NCBI GenBank assembly: GCA_019894655.1
Contig: JAGXNZ010000142.1
Coordinates: forward strand, 1 to 10,921
Direction: 5' to 3'
DNA from: Promethearchaeota archaeon
Lineage (GTDB): Archaea; Asgardarchaeota; Lokiarchaeia; Sigynarchaeales; SOKP01
DNA length: 10,921 bases
Shown: piece after piece, positions 1-5,518 of the stretch
Numbering within the stretch: position 1 is the stretch's first letter
How the letters are laid out: every line of letters begins with the position of its first letter
Position numbers and translations under genes: made by a program
Notes under the pieces: generated by a model
Database searches by the model: none
Told to the model about the DNA's origin: nothing
What the model saw: the letters and a program-made list of their open reading frames with translations, nothing else

Positions 1-806
1 CACAAATTATGGCTTGGATAATGGATACATATAGTATGCAAAAAGGACGGACGATTTCTGGCGTTGTCACTGGAAAACCAGTCGAAATCGGGGGTTCTGT
101 TGGCAGAGCAGATGCTACAGGAATGGGTTTATATTTTGTACTTCACGCTTTAGTTGAAAAACTAAGATTAGACTTAAAGTCCTTAAAGATTGTAGTTCAA
201 GGATTCGGTAATGTAGGAGGTACGATTGCCGATCTACTTTATAAACACGGGTGTAAAGTTATTGCCGTCTCAGATATTTCAACGGGCATTTGCTGCGAAG
301 ATGGTTTAGATGTAGAAAAATTATTAGATTGGGCTAAACAAGGTAATTTATTAAAAGATTATAAAAACGAAAAGTATAAACTTATTGGTAACGACGAGTT
401 ACTTACATTAAAATGTGATGTATTAATCCCATCAGCTATAGAAAATCAAATAACAGAAAAAAATGCGGAGAAAATAGACTGCAAAATAGTTTTAGAAGGT
501 GCAAATGGTCCTACAACACCAGAAGCGGATGAAATTTTGTTTAAGAAAGAAATTTATGTTATACCAGATATTCTCGCTAATAGTGGTGGGGTTTGCGTCT
601 CGTACTTCGAATATGTCCAAGATATTAATTCGTACTTCTGGAAACTTGATCGTATTAATGAAGAACTTAAAAGAATCATAATTGAAGCATTTGAAGAAAC
701 CTATAAAATCTCAGAAGAGAGAAAGATACCCCTTCGGACAGCAGCTTACATAATAGCGGTATCAAGAGTTGCAAAAGCAACTGAATTGAGAGGAATATTT
801 CCTTAA
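1..806 (+). CDS. gdhA: Glutamate dehydrogenase (NAD(P)-dependent), C-terminal part, cut by window edge
   Basis: This enzyme interconverts glutamate with 2-oxoglutarate and ammonia in the cytoplasm, linking carbon and nitrogen metabolism. The reading frame is already open at base 3 (Gln-Ile before the first Met at 9), so the visible Met is internal and the true start lies outside the window. About 267 residues are visible against roughly 415-420 for the family, so about 150 N-terminal residues, including the catalytic lysine region, are missing. Visible landmarks are the MAWIMDTYS segment, the GKPVEIGGSVGRADATGMG segment that joins the two domains, and the Rossmann dinucleotide-binding loop VVQGFGNVG at about nt 192-218. 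Later come the LEGANGPTTPEAD segment and DILANSGGVCVSYFE. All are classic for hexameric Glu dehydrogenases and argue against Leu/Phe dehydrogenases. Cofactor preference cannot be read safely. The gene ends in TAA and converges on the permease gene 30 bp away. Confidence 0.95.
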   Translation, partial: QIMAWIMDTYSMQKGRTISGVVTGKPVEIGGSVGRADATGMGLYFVLHALVEKLRLDLKSLKIVVQGFGNVGGTIADLLYKHGCKVIAVSDISTGICCEDGLDVEKLLDWAKQGNLLKDYKNEKYKLIGNDELLTLKCDVLIPSAIENQITEKNAEKIDCKIVLEGANGPTTPEADEILFKKEIYVIPDILANSGGVCVSYFEYVQDINSYFWKLDRINEELKRIIIEAFEETYKISEERKIPLRTAAYIIAVSRVAKATELRGIFP

Positions 807-827
807 ACCAAAACATCGGTTTTTTTT
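805..827 (+). terminator. Probable terminator of the glutamate dehydrogenase gene
   Basis: A short inverted repeat (AAACC at 805-809, GGTTT at 818-822) overlaps the stop codon and runs into eight consecutive T (820-827). Archaeal RNA polymerase stops at T-rich tracts, so the T run is the important part. It sits in the 30 bp gap between two convergent genes. Confidence 0.55.
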
Positions 828-836
828 AAATATCCT

Positions 837-2153
837 TTAGGTAAAAAGAATAATGATAAACAGAAATCCCATTGCACTTACAATATGAATTAACGCAAAA
901 ATAGCTCCAGTTTTTAATAATCGCATGTACCCTAGGTTTTCAACGCCACTATCTTTAGCAACTTTAAGAGTCATCATATCTGCTGCGGCACCGCTAGGTA
1001 AAAAGTTTCCCCCTATATTTACAGCAACGATAAAGCTAAATAGTAGAGGTATTGCTGGAAAGGTAAAATCTTCTATTAAAACGTCTATAATTGGTAAAAA
1101 TATCAGTGCTATTGGGGTATTTGCTATAAACCCGGAAAGTAGACTAATAAGAATAAGGATTATAAAAACTGTTAAAATAGGTCCAAAAATTTCAAAAGGA
1201 ATCAAACCAATAATGTCTCGAAAACCAGCTTGCAACATACAATTAATAACCACATACATTGAAATGAAAAAGAATATAATTTCCCATTCAACATCTTTTA
1301 AGATTTTTCCCATCGGTTTCTTAGTATATTTTCTATTAACTAAAACTAATATTACTGCTGAAATTACAGCTGTAAGATATAGTAATGGTAATACTACGAA
1401 TAAAATAATTGTAACGAGTATAGCGAAGCTATTAAAGTAAAACATTTTTTTATTTTTGATCATAACATCTGTACTTATTAGCTCTAACACGTACTCTCTC
1501 TGTTGCTCTTTTATCTCCGGCTCTTTTGAAAGTATTAATTTATCTATCAAAAATACTGTTAAAAACAACAATGCAAAAGAAAAAACCCAGAAATATTGGA
1601 AAAAAAAGACTGTATCAAGTGCAAACCAAGTAGAAATAATGATGTTCTCCCCACTTGAGAAAGGTGTAATAATAGAACCGATATTAATACAAATCGTCAT
1701 TCCTAATAAGTAAGTACCCGCTCTTATTTTTAAAAAATGACAAAGTCGAACGACTACAGGGGCTAAAATAATTACTACGACTACATCACTGATAACGGAT
1801 GCTAATAACGTAGTAATAAGACAAATTAGATAAAAAAAATATCGTTGATTTCCTTTTGAGATTTTAAAAATCTTTACGGCTAAATATTCTAATACATTTG
1901 AATCTTGAGCAATTTTTGATATGATACTCATGCTCAATATAATTATTATTGCTTGCCATTCAATAGATAAAACGAAATTATCAAACCAACTTTCAAAACT
2001 TAATGGTACCTCCAATACCAAACCAGTAACAAACGCTGCTATGAACATACATATGAGGGAGATTGCTACGAAATCTGCATCTTTCATAGAGTAACTTACA
2101 ATAATTAATGCAAAGACAATAAAAACAAAAATGAGTAGAGGAAGATTAATCAT
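837..2153 (-). CDS. ArsB/NhaD/SLC13-type (ion transporter superfamily) membrane permease
   Basis: This is a polytopic membrane protein of 438 residues with about 11-12 hydrophobic segments, the normal size for the ion transporter (IT) superfamily that includes arsenite pumps, NhaD Na+/H+ antiporters and SLC13 carboxylate carriers. Both internal half-repeats are visible. The first carries the helix-break segment SVISDVVVVIILAPVVV followed by MTICINIGSIITPFSSGENI. The second carries FIANTPIALIFLPII followed by VNIGGNFLPSGAAADMM. These correspond to the family's Asn/Asp-rich and NIGG-TP/PxG hairpins that form the ion and substrate site. The first hairpin has SSGEN where many members have GDPPN or GNPQN, so the substrate (arsenite, Na+/H+ or carboxylate) cannot be assigned. 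The ATG has no Shine-Dalgarno sequence but a TATA-like box ends about 22 bp upstream. It lies downstream of the longin-like gene in the same direction with a 130 bp gap and its own promoter. Confidence 0.85.
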   Translation of the reverse strand: MINLPLLIFVFIVFALIIVSYSMKDADFVAISLICMFIAAFVTGLVLEVPLSFESWFDNFVLSIEWQAIIIILSMSIISKIAQDSNVLEYLAVKIFKISKGNQRYFFYLICLITTLLASVISDVVVVIILAPVVVRLCHFLKIRAGTYLLGMTICINIGSIITPFSSGENIIISTWFALDTVFFFQYFWVFSFALLFLTVFLIDKLILSKEPEIKEQQREYVLELISTDVMIKNKKMFYFNSFAILVTIILFVVLPLLYLTAVISAVILVLVNRKYTKKPMGKILKDVEWEIIFFFISMYVVINCMLQAGFRDIIGLIPFEIFGPILTVFIILILISLLSGFIANTPIALIFLPIIDVLIEDFTFPAIPLLFSFIVAVNIGGNFLPSGAAADMMTLKVAKDSGVENLGYMRLLKTGAIFALIHIVSAMGFLFIIILFT

Positions 2154-2175
2154 TTCTCAAAATTAAGATGTTAGT

Positions 2176-2185
2176 TTTATATTAA
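2176..2185 (-). promoter_or_regulatory. TATA-like box for the permease gene
   Basis: On the minus strand this reads TTAATATAAA, centred about 27 bp before the ATG at 2153. Archaeal transcription starts about 25-27 bp after the box centre, so the transcript would begin at or next to the start codon, that is, leaderless. Confidence 0.5.
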
Positions 2186-2283
2186 TATTGTTTAATAAAG
2201 TGTTTTTAATAAACCTAATTAAAATATAAGACTTAACTTATTCATTACTGTAATTTAATATAAGGTTAAATTTGTAAGTTAAA

Positions 2284-3132
2284 TTACTTGAATAAGAAAA
2301 GCTGTAGAAGAAATTTAAATAAATTTAATTCGTTTAATAGAGCAATATTTGATATGAGGTAATCAAAGACATTTTCTTCGATAAAATAATGTAAAGTTAC
2401 ATAATAACCTTCTTCATGCTTAATCATCTCGGTGATTCTTCTAACAAGATTTATAATTTGCTTCTCAACGACAATCATATCACAGTTTGCCGGATTTATG
2501 TTGATAATGTTAATGCCAGAAACGCGATTAAACGAGAATTTACTTAATTCTGGATTATTTTGAACGTATTTGTGGTTCAAATAATTAGCAAACATGGATT
2601 CGATCTCTATGTAAACGTTCTCTTTTTTCTCGCTTGTAAAATGACCTTCAATTACATTTATAAGTAAATTTAAAATCTGTTGAAAGATACCTAAAATATC
2701 AAAATATTCAGCAATCGTTGATATATCTTCAGCGGTTAACCATTGGGAGTAATACTCATCGATAGTGTCTTTAAATGAACTAAAATGATCGGTGTTGCCT
2801 TTCCATAAGCTTTTCCATTCATCTCTATTTTTAGAAACAAATTGTTCTAGGAAAGCGTGCTTAATTATATTAAGTCGAGCTTTTAACATGTTTGAACTGA
2901 TGCTTTTTTCTGATGTTGCAACAAACAATAAGTTTGCATCCTTTTCCTCTAAATATGACCATCTTAGGCCACCCATTTCGATGCTTTCTATCCCCTCTTT
3001 TAATTCATAGGTCGTAAACTGGTTTAGGGCAGCTAATAATCCACTAATAAGATCTTCATCTATTGGTAAATCCATATAAGCTTTGTATAACAGTGTTATA
3101 CCGCTTTCTGAATCAAGAATCCAAATATTCAT
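2284..3132 (-). CDS. Longin-like domain protein of Asgard type, two domains
   Basis: A 282-residue soluble protein. The start, MNIWILDSESGITLLYK, has the beta-strand and turn pattern with which longin/roadblock-like proteins of Lokiarchaeia typically open (a strand, then a SxSG turn, then a hydrophobic strand). Residues 1 to about 115 alternate as expected for such a fold, including an amphipathic helix (DLISGLLAALNQFTTYEL), paired strands (IESIEMGGLRWSYLEE, ANLLFVATS) and a long helix. Residues about 120-282 form a second, mainly helical part containing IDEYYSQW and FDILGIFQQILN, then a mixed part ending in a hydrophobic, Leu/Phe-rich tail. Longin and roadblock folds commonly bind Ras-like GTPases in Asgard and eukaryotic cells, but no GTPase gene is in this window, so that partnership is inference. 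There are no signal peptide or clear membrane helices. The gene follows the SRPBCC gene after 85 bp and has its own TATA-like box. Confidence 0.65.
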   Translation of the reverse strand: MNIWILDSESGITLLYKAYMDLPIDEDLISGLLAALNQFTTYELKEGIESIEMGGLRWSYLEEKDANLLFVATSEKSISSNMLKARLNIIKHAFLEQFVSKNRDEWKSLWKGNTDHFSSFKDTIDEYYSQWLTAEDISTIAEYFDILGIFQQILNLLINVIEGHFTSEKKENVYIEIESMFANYLNHKYVQNNPELSKFSFNRVSGINIININPANCDMIVVEKQIINLVRRITEMIKHEEGYYVTLHYFIEENVFDYLISNIALLNELNLFKFLLQLFLFK

Positions 3133-3165
3133 AATATGATGCGTTTTTAGAAATTATATTTAGAT

Positions 3166-3173
3166 ATATAAAA
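3166..3173 (-). promoter_or_regulatory. TATA box for the longin-like gene
   Basis: The minus strand reads TTTATATA, a near-perfect archaeal TATA box, preceded by CT. It is centred about 37 bp before the ATG at 3132, predicting a leader of only about 10 nt and no Shine-Dalgarno sequence. Confidence 0.6.
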
Positions 3174-3217
3174 GTATGACTTAATAAATGATTATTTTTA
3201 AATAAAATCTAAATTCA

Positions 3218-3712
3218 TCATAAAAAATCGTTAAGATCTTTGGTTTTGCAATATTTTTCAATATTCCTTAACATTTCAGAGATTTTCCTTTGCAGGACTA
3301 AATCACTTACACCACCCATGCTACTTAAAAAATCGCTGCTAAGCGTAAAATTTTCTATAAAAACTCCTACTTTTGATTTATTGGGAGATATTGGTTTGAT
3401 ACGTATTCTTCCTTCTAATTCTCGGACATCTTTATTATTTCTCACATTAAATTCGATTAGATGTCCTTTATCTGGATCTTGGCCCTGATCAGAAAGTACC
3501 AGTTCTCCTTCCATTTCGATTGGAATTTTTAATAAGTCTACTTCATCGTATATCTTAGTATGTAATACATTTGGTGCAGTAAATTTTGCTTCCATTTTCT
3601 TGGTGGGGTTAATCTCTTCCCAAAATTCTGGTACGTAGAGTGCTTTCAAGAGGTCATTGTCATTACAGTTATTTATTTCTAAAACTTTCGAGATTTTAAC
3701 CGTAATTTTCAC
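3218..3712 (-). CDS. SRPBCC/START-like (CoxG-type) domain protein, GTG start
   Basis: A 164-residue soluble protein. The pattern is a first strand MKITVKISKVLEI, a short helical stretch with a conserved-looking ALYVPEFWEEINP, then a run of long amphipathic strands (KMEAKFTAPNVLHTKIY, IPIEMEGELVLSD, HLIEFNVRN, LEGRIRIKPISPNKSKVGVFIENF) and a long C-terminal helix (VLQRKISEMLRNIEKYC). This order, beta-helix-six strands-long helix, is that of the SRPBCC/START fold, which makes a deep cavity for hydrophobic ligands. The ligand is unknown and the family call rests on pattern, not on a signature motif. The start is GTG at 3712: an in-frame stop lies three codons upstream, and the next Met (residue 40) would remove the first strand. 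It is preceded by a TATA-like stretch and followed by the longin-like gene in the same direction. Confidence 0.55.
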   Translation of the reverse strand: MKITVKISKVLEINNCNDNDLLKALYVPEFWEEINPTKKMEAKFTAPNVLHTKIYDEVDLLKIPIEMEGELVLSDQGQDPDKGHLIEFNVRNNKDVRELEGRIRIKPISPNKSKVGVFIENFTLSSDFLSSMGGVSDLVLQRKISEMLRNIEKYCKTKDLNDFL

Positions 3713-3738
3713 CTTAATTTATATTGAGTATGATTTAC

Positions 3739-3747
3739 TAATAAAAA
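3739..3747 (-). promoter_or_regulatory. TATA-like box for the SRPBCC gene
   Basis: The minus strand reads TTTTTATTA, centred about 31 bp before the GTG start at 3712, giving a leader of only a few nucleotides. The rest of the 205 bp gap (3713-3917) shows nothing I can name. Confidence 0.35.
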
Positions 3748-3917
3748 TCGAAAGTTTTTAACCTTTTATGTTTAAATACAAAAATTAGAATGGTAGCCTC
3801 AGACTTCCTTGATTATTTCATCTTTTAGACGTTAAATCATTATTAGTTTATCATCATTGGCTCTTTCGCAAACTTCTATAACTTACAGAATTAGACTAAT
3901 TTTAATGTTTCTATGAT

Positions 3918-4118
3918 TCATTGGTCACGAAATAGCATACTTTTATCTAAATTTTGTTCTTCTTTACAATTGGGACATATCCAAGTTGAATCGTTTTTTT
4001 TAATCGAATTTATGCACACATCACAAATAGTCGTGTTACAAATGCAGTAATAGCACCTATCTAGGATATCTTCACAATTTTTTCCACATATATAACAATT
4101 TGGAGGATTTTTTGACAT
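3918..4118 (-). CDS. Small PHD/RING-like cysteine-rich zinc finger protein
   Basis: A 66-residue protein with ten cysteines: C8, C11, C15, C22, C25, C27, C32, C35, C48 and C51. Taking C8/C11, C22/C27, C32/C35 and C48/C51 as zinc pairs gives the spacing C-x2-C-x10-C-x4-C-x4-C-x2-C-x12-C-x2-C. A tryptophan (W46) sits two residues before the seventh ligand in TWICPNC. That is the arrangement of a PHD finger, whose usual fifth ligand His is here Cys. A RING-like cross-brace is the main alternative, with C25/C27 as the second pair. Such fingers bind protein tails or act as ubiquitin-ligase adaptors; which applies here is unknown, and no catalytic domain is attached. It is divergent from the small membrane protein gene (82 bp apart). 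A TATA-like box lies 22 bp before its ATG. Confidence 0.7.
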   Translation of the reverse strand: MSKNPPNCYICGKNCEDILDRCYYCICNTTICDVCINSIKKNDSTWICPNCKEEQNLDKSMLFRDQ

Positions 4119-4140
4119 CTCTATAGTACGATTAATATTC

Positions 4141-4148
4141 TTTTATAA
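4141..4148 (-). promoter_or_regulatory. TATA box for the zinc finger gene
   Basis: The minus strand reads TTATAAAA and ends 22 bp before the ATG at 4118, so the transcript is probably leaderless or has a leader of only a few nucleotides. It lies in the divergent gap shared with the + strand gene at 4201. Confidence 0.55.
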
Positions 4149-4200
4149 TATTCATTATTATGTTTATTATTAATTAAATTTAACAACATTTCTGAAGATA

Positions 4201-4386
4201 ATGGATAAACTTAGGTCACGAATTCAATTACTTTCCCTGTTCATAATATTCTTCATTTATAAAGGTATTTACGCCATGTTGTCCAACAATCTTCCAGAAT
4301 TTACGCTTTGGTTGCTCATCTCTATAATTTATGCGATATCTCTTATGATTTTATATATATCTATCAAGCAAAGAGAGAAACGTTAA
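4201..4386 (+). CDS. Small hypothetical membrane protein with two transmembrane helices
   Basis: A 61-residue protein that I do not recognise. It has a short basic N-terminus (MDKLRSR), a first hydrophobic helix of about 20 residues (LLSLFIIFFIYKGIYAML), a short loop with N and P, a second helix (LWLLISIIYAISLMILYIS) and a basic tail (IKQREKR). By the positive-inside rule both ends should be cytoplasmic, making a helical hairpin. The ATG at 4201 is the first in the frame. A/T-rich sequence resembling a TATA box lies about 30-38 bp upstream. The codon content and the two cleanly bounded helices argue for a real gene, but small AT-rich reading frames on this strand can also arise by chance. Confidence 0.5.
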   Translation: MDKLRSRIQLLSLFIIFFIYKGIYAMLSNNLPEFTLWLLISIIYAISLMILYISIKQREKR

Positions 4387-4445
4387 TTATGTTCACGATG
4401 CGATAAGAAATAGGCGAATACAAATTTAGGGTCGTTTTGATTCAT

Positions 4446-4712
4446 TTACTTCTTTTTTTTAAAAATGTCAGGTATAAAACCCTCTATTCCTAAGCTTTTT
4501 AACACACTATCCCTAACATCTACTTGTACTCTCATGTCTTGCATTACTTTCAATGTATCTCCTAAAGTTTTTGAGAAAGTATCGCCCATTTCCTTAATAG
4601 AGTCTGATGTTAGTTTTAGAGATTCGCTTATTGCTAAATTAGTTTCATGCAATTCAACTGTTAACTTTTCCATTGCCTTTCTCATTTCTGAGAGTTCTTT
4701 TTTCAGTCCCAT
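4446..4712 (-). CDS. Small coiled-coil protein of unknown function
   Basis: An 88-residue, highly charged protein that I do not recognise. Residues 1 to about 65 have a heptad-like pattern of Leu/Met/Ile/Val with Lys/Glu (for example LKKELSEMRKAMEKLTVEL and IKEMGDTFSKTLGDTLKVM), predicting a long coiled coil. After it come VDVRDSVLKSLGIEGF, a short hydrophobic segment IPDIF and four terminal lysines. No Cys, signal peptide or membrane helix is present. It is probably an oligomerising or adaptor protein; the partner is unknown. It converges on the small membrane protein gene across a 59 bp gap. The eight T of its lysine codons (4453-4460 on the + strand) could also stop transcripts coming from that gene. 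A TATA-like box (CTTTATATC on the minus strand, about 4762-4770) would give a leader of about 27 nt. Confidence 0.65.
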   Translation of the reverse strand: MGLKKELSEMRKAMEKLTVELHETNLAISESLKLTSDSIKEMGDTFSKTLGDTLKVMQDMRVQVDVRDSVLKSLGIEGFIPDIFKKKK

Positions 4713-4891
4713 TACTGATCGAGATTAACATTTATTGTAATAATCTTCTAAAAGTAAGTTTGATATAAAGATTTTTTTTATCCGAGAGTCTAATGCATTA
4801 TCGACTTTTATGTTTTATCAAATATAATCAATAGCCTTTTAAGAATCCGTTATTATGTAAAATCAATAATAAGAAGATTTTTGTGAATATT

Positions 4892-5038
4892 ATGTCAGAT
4901 TGGAAAAACAGAATTAAAAGGCCATATTCATATAACTATTACTCTACGGGCTGAAATACGTCTGATGGATTTATACAAACGATCAATTTTGTAAAACAAA
5001 TACGGAAAGAAAAAAAAGCAAAAAAAAAAATAAAATAA
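4892..5038 (+). CDS. Mini-gene copy 1: candidate 48-residue selenoprotein with in-frame TGA at codon 21 (or a 20-residue peptide)
   Basis: The ATG at 4892 opens 20 codons, MSDWKNRIKRPYSYNYYSTG, and then TGA at 4952-4954. The frame stays open another 27 codons to TAA at 5036-5038. The extension runs from a polar start to a hydrophobic-basic helix (FIQTINFVKQIRKE) and a Lys-rich end. Copy 2 has the same 20-codon length before its TGA, the same Tyr-Ser-Thr-small residue ending and a tail of similar size and charge. Five bases after the end of this TAA a folded RNA starts. Read through as selenocysteine, this would be a 48-residue protein with Sec21 and no cysteine. If TGA is a stop, it is a 20-residue, basic, Tyr-rich peptide. 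I know no family for it. Recoding is inferred from the layout; the tail's basic character could partly reflect A-rich DNA. The promoter is weak: TTATTATGTAAAA about 37 bp upstream. Confidence 0.45.
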
Positions 5039-5042
5039 AAAA

Positions 5043-5105
5043 AATCTCATAGATTAAATCAAAAATTATAGGATTTTATCTAAAGTTCCGCAAGAACTCG
5101 AGATT
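5043..5105 (+). ncRNA. Conserved three-way-junction RNA element, copy 1 (3'UTR; possible recoding element)
   Basis: Stem P1 pairs AATCTC (5043-5048) with GAGATT (5100-5105). P2 pairs GATTAAATC (5052-5060) with GATTTTATC (5072-5080), 8 of 9 pairs with one central T-T mismatch and an 11 nt loop. P3 pairs AGTTC (5084-5088) with GAACT (5094-5098) around the loop CGCAA. Junction strands are 3, 3 and 1 nt. Copy 2 at 5410-5474 folds the same way. A pair in P3 is T-A here and C-G there, and the P2 mismatch here is a T-G wobble there, which points to selection on RNA structure. It begins 5 nt past the mini-gene's TAA. A classical archaeal SECIS is a single hairpin, so this is not a textbook match. Confidence 0.6.
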
Positions 5106-5108
5106 CTA

Positions 5109-5137
5109 CTAAAAATTACTACAAAAAGAATTTTTAG
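5109..5137 (+). terminator. Hairpin after mini-gene copy 1, probable terminator
   Basis: A perfect 9 bp inverted repeat, CTAAAAATT (5109-5117) and AATTTTTAG (5129-5137), with an 11 nt loop, lies directly behind the folded RNA. It contains a run of five T on the + strand. It could end the copy 1 transcript. The stem is A/T only, so chance cannot be excluded. Confidence 0.4.
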
Positions 5138-5222
5138 AAATAAATGAATTAGTTTCGTGAACAGCAATAGCCTTCTAAAACCTTATTTTTCATAAAACAC
5201 ACCCTTAATTGGCTTATTTTTT

Positions 5223-5230
5223 CTATAATA
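5223..5230 (+). promoter_or_regulatory. TATA-like box for mini-gene copy 2
   Basis: CTATAATA on the + strand, centred about 32 bp before the ATG at 5259, predicts a leader of about 5-8 nt, as for the conventional genes here. This supports the mini-gene as a transcription unit of its own. Confidence 0.45.
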
Positions 5231-5258
5231 CATAATAGTATAATAGTGATAAAAACTT

Positions 5259-5399
5259 ATGTCTGAAGAAGAGAACGAATTTGATTTCGGTTTTGATGAT
5301 GATTGTTACTCAACCAGTTGATCTCTAATCAATATGTGGTACTTAAGAGCCTTAAAATTGCGAAAAACTGAAGAAAATAAAAAAAGCCCTAAAAATTAA
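5259..5399 (+). CDS. Mini-gene copy 2: candidate 46-residue selenoprotein with in-frame TGA at codon 21 (or a 20-residue peptide)
   Basis: The ATG at 5259 opens 20 codons, MSEEENEFDFGFDDDCYSTS, then TGA at 5319-5321. The frame continues for 25 codons to TAA at 5397-5399, through a hydrophobic-basic helix (LINMWYLRALKLRKTEE) and a Lys-rich end. Relative to copy 1 it shares Met-Ser at the start, Asn6, Tyr17-Ser18-Thr19 and the position of the TGA. Its N-terminus is strongly acidic where that of copy 1 is basic. If TGA is read as selenocysteine, Cys16 and Sec21 give a C-x4-U pair that could form a selenenylsulfide; copy 1 has Tyr at 16. The folded RNA begins 10 nt after the end of the TAA and a T8 tract ends the unit. 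No family is recognised, and Sec insertion is inferred from the two-copy pattern. Confidence 0.45.
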
Positions 5400-5409
5400 A
5401 CAAAAATAA

Positions 5410-5474
5410 ATCTCGATGGTTAAATCGTTAAATGGTAGGATTTGATCAATAAGGTCCTTGCAGGGACTTGAGAT
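5410..5474 (+). ncRNA. Conserved three-way-junction RNA element, copy 2 (3'UTR; possible recoding element)
   Basis: P1 pairs ATCTCGA (5410-5416) with TTGAGAT (5468-5474), though its inner two pairs compete with P3. P2 pairs GGTTAAATC (5418-5426) with GATTTGATC (5439-5447), all nine positions pairing with two wobbles, around a 12 nt loop. P3 pairs AGGTCC (5452-5457) with GGACTT (5464-5469) around TTGCAG. Bases shared with copy 1 include ATCTC, GTTAAATC/GATTAAATC, TAGGATTT and the GCA of the P3 loop. It ends 8 nt before a T8 tract. Function is unknown: a nonstandard SECIS-like recoding element, a 3'UTR stability or regulatory element, or an independent small RNA. Confidence 0.6.
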
Positions 5475-5482
5475 AATACAAC

Positions 5483-5490
5483 TTTTTTTT
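5483..5490 (+). terminator. T8 terminator of mini-gene copy 2
   Basis: Eight consecutive T on the + strand, 8 nt after the folded RNA, match the U-tract termination used by archaea. A perfect A/T inverted repeat follows (ATTAAAAT at 5496-5503, ATTTTAAT at 5507-5514). It could help end the convergent sugar dehydrogenase transcript. Confidence 0.55.
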
Positions 5491-5518
5491 CTGAATTAAA
5501 ATAATATTTTAATAAACT

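Larger units (their letters stand above)
4829..5105 (+). repeat. Tandem mini-gene unit, copy 1
   Basis: First of two diverged tandem copies of one layout: an upstream match CAATAGCCTTTTAAGA (4829-4844), a short start-codon-to-TGA frame of 20 codons, an open extension to TAA, and a folded RNA element. The matching site in copy 2 is CAATAGCCTTCTAAAA (5165-5180), 14 of 16 bases. The DNA between the landmarks has diverged, so the copies are recognised by order, size and the conserved RNA rather than by overall identity. Confidence 0.6.
5165..5474 (+). repeat. Tandem mini-gene unit, copy 2
   Basis: Second copy of the layout described for 4829-5105: the CAATAGCCTTCTAAAA match at 5165, a 20-codon frame ending in TGA, an open extension and a 65 nt RNA with the same fold. 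The spacing from the upstream match to the ATG is 94 bp here against 63 bp in copy 1, so the upstream match may be a separate site or chance. Confidence 0.6.

Noticed and set aside
925..1713. Two open frames on the + strand (925-1440 and 1456-1713)
   Set aside because: Both lie entirely inside the permease gene on the opposite strand, which has clear family motifs. They show no recognisable domain and have the composition expected of antisense shadows.
4465..4728. 87-codon + strand frame opposite the coiled-coil gene
   Set aside because: It mirrors the minus-strand gene, which has a regular heptad pattern and charged composition. The + frame is Ser/Thr/Phe-rich without structure.
4952..4976. 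Hammerhead ribozyme or C/D box core suggested by CTGATGG in copy 1
   Set aside because: The last base of the core differs from CUGANGA, no paired GAAA segment lies in the right place, and copy 2 lacks the motif.
4829..5180. CRISPR array or insertion element as explanation of the repeats
   Set aside because: There are only two diverged units of unequal length, with no short identical repeats with spacers, no terminal inverted repeats and no transposase or cas gene nearby.
5410..5474. tRNA-like reading of the folded RNA (a D-arm-like GGTTAAAT...GGTAGG segment)
   Set aside because: At 65 nt it is too short, there is no acceptor stem of 7 bp, no T-arm GTTC-loop consensus in place and no anticodon arm. 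The three-way junction fits better and is shared by copy 1.
5496..5514. A/T inverted repeat taken as a protein operator
   Set aside because: It is only A and T in an A/T-rich gap between convergent transcripts. A terminator role is as likely, and chance is high.
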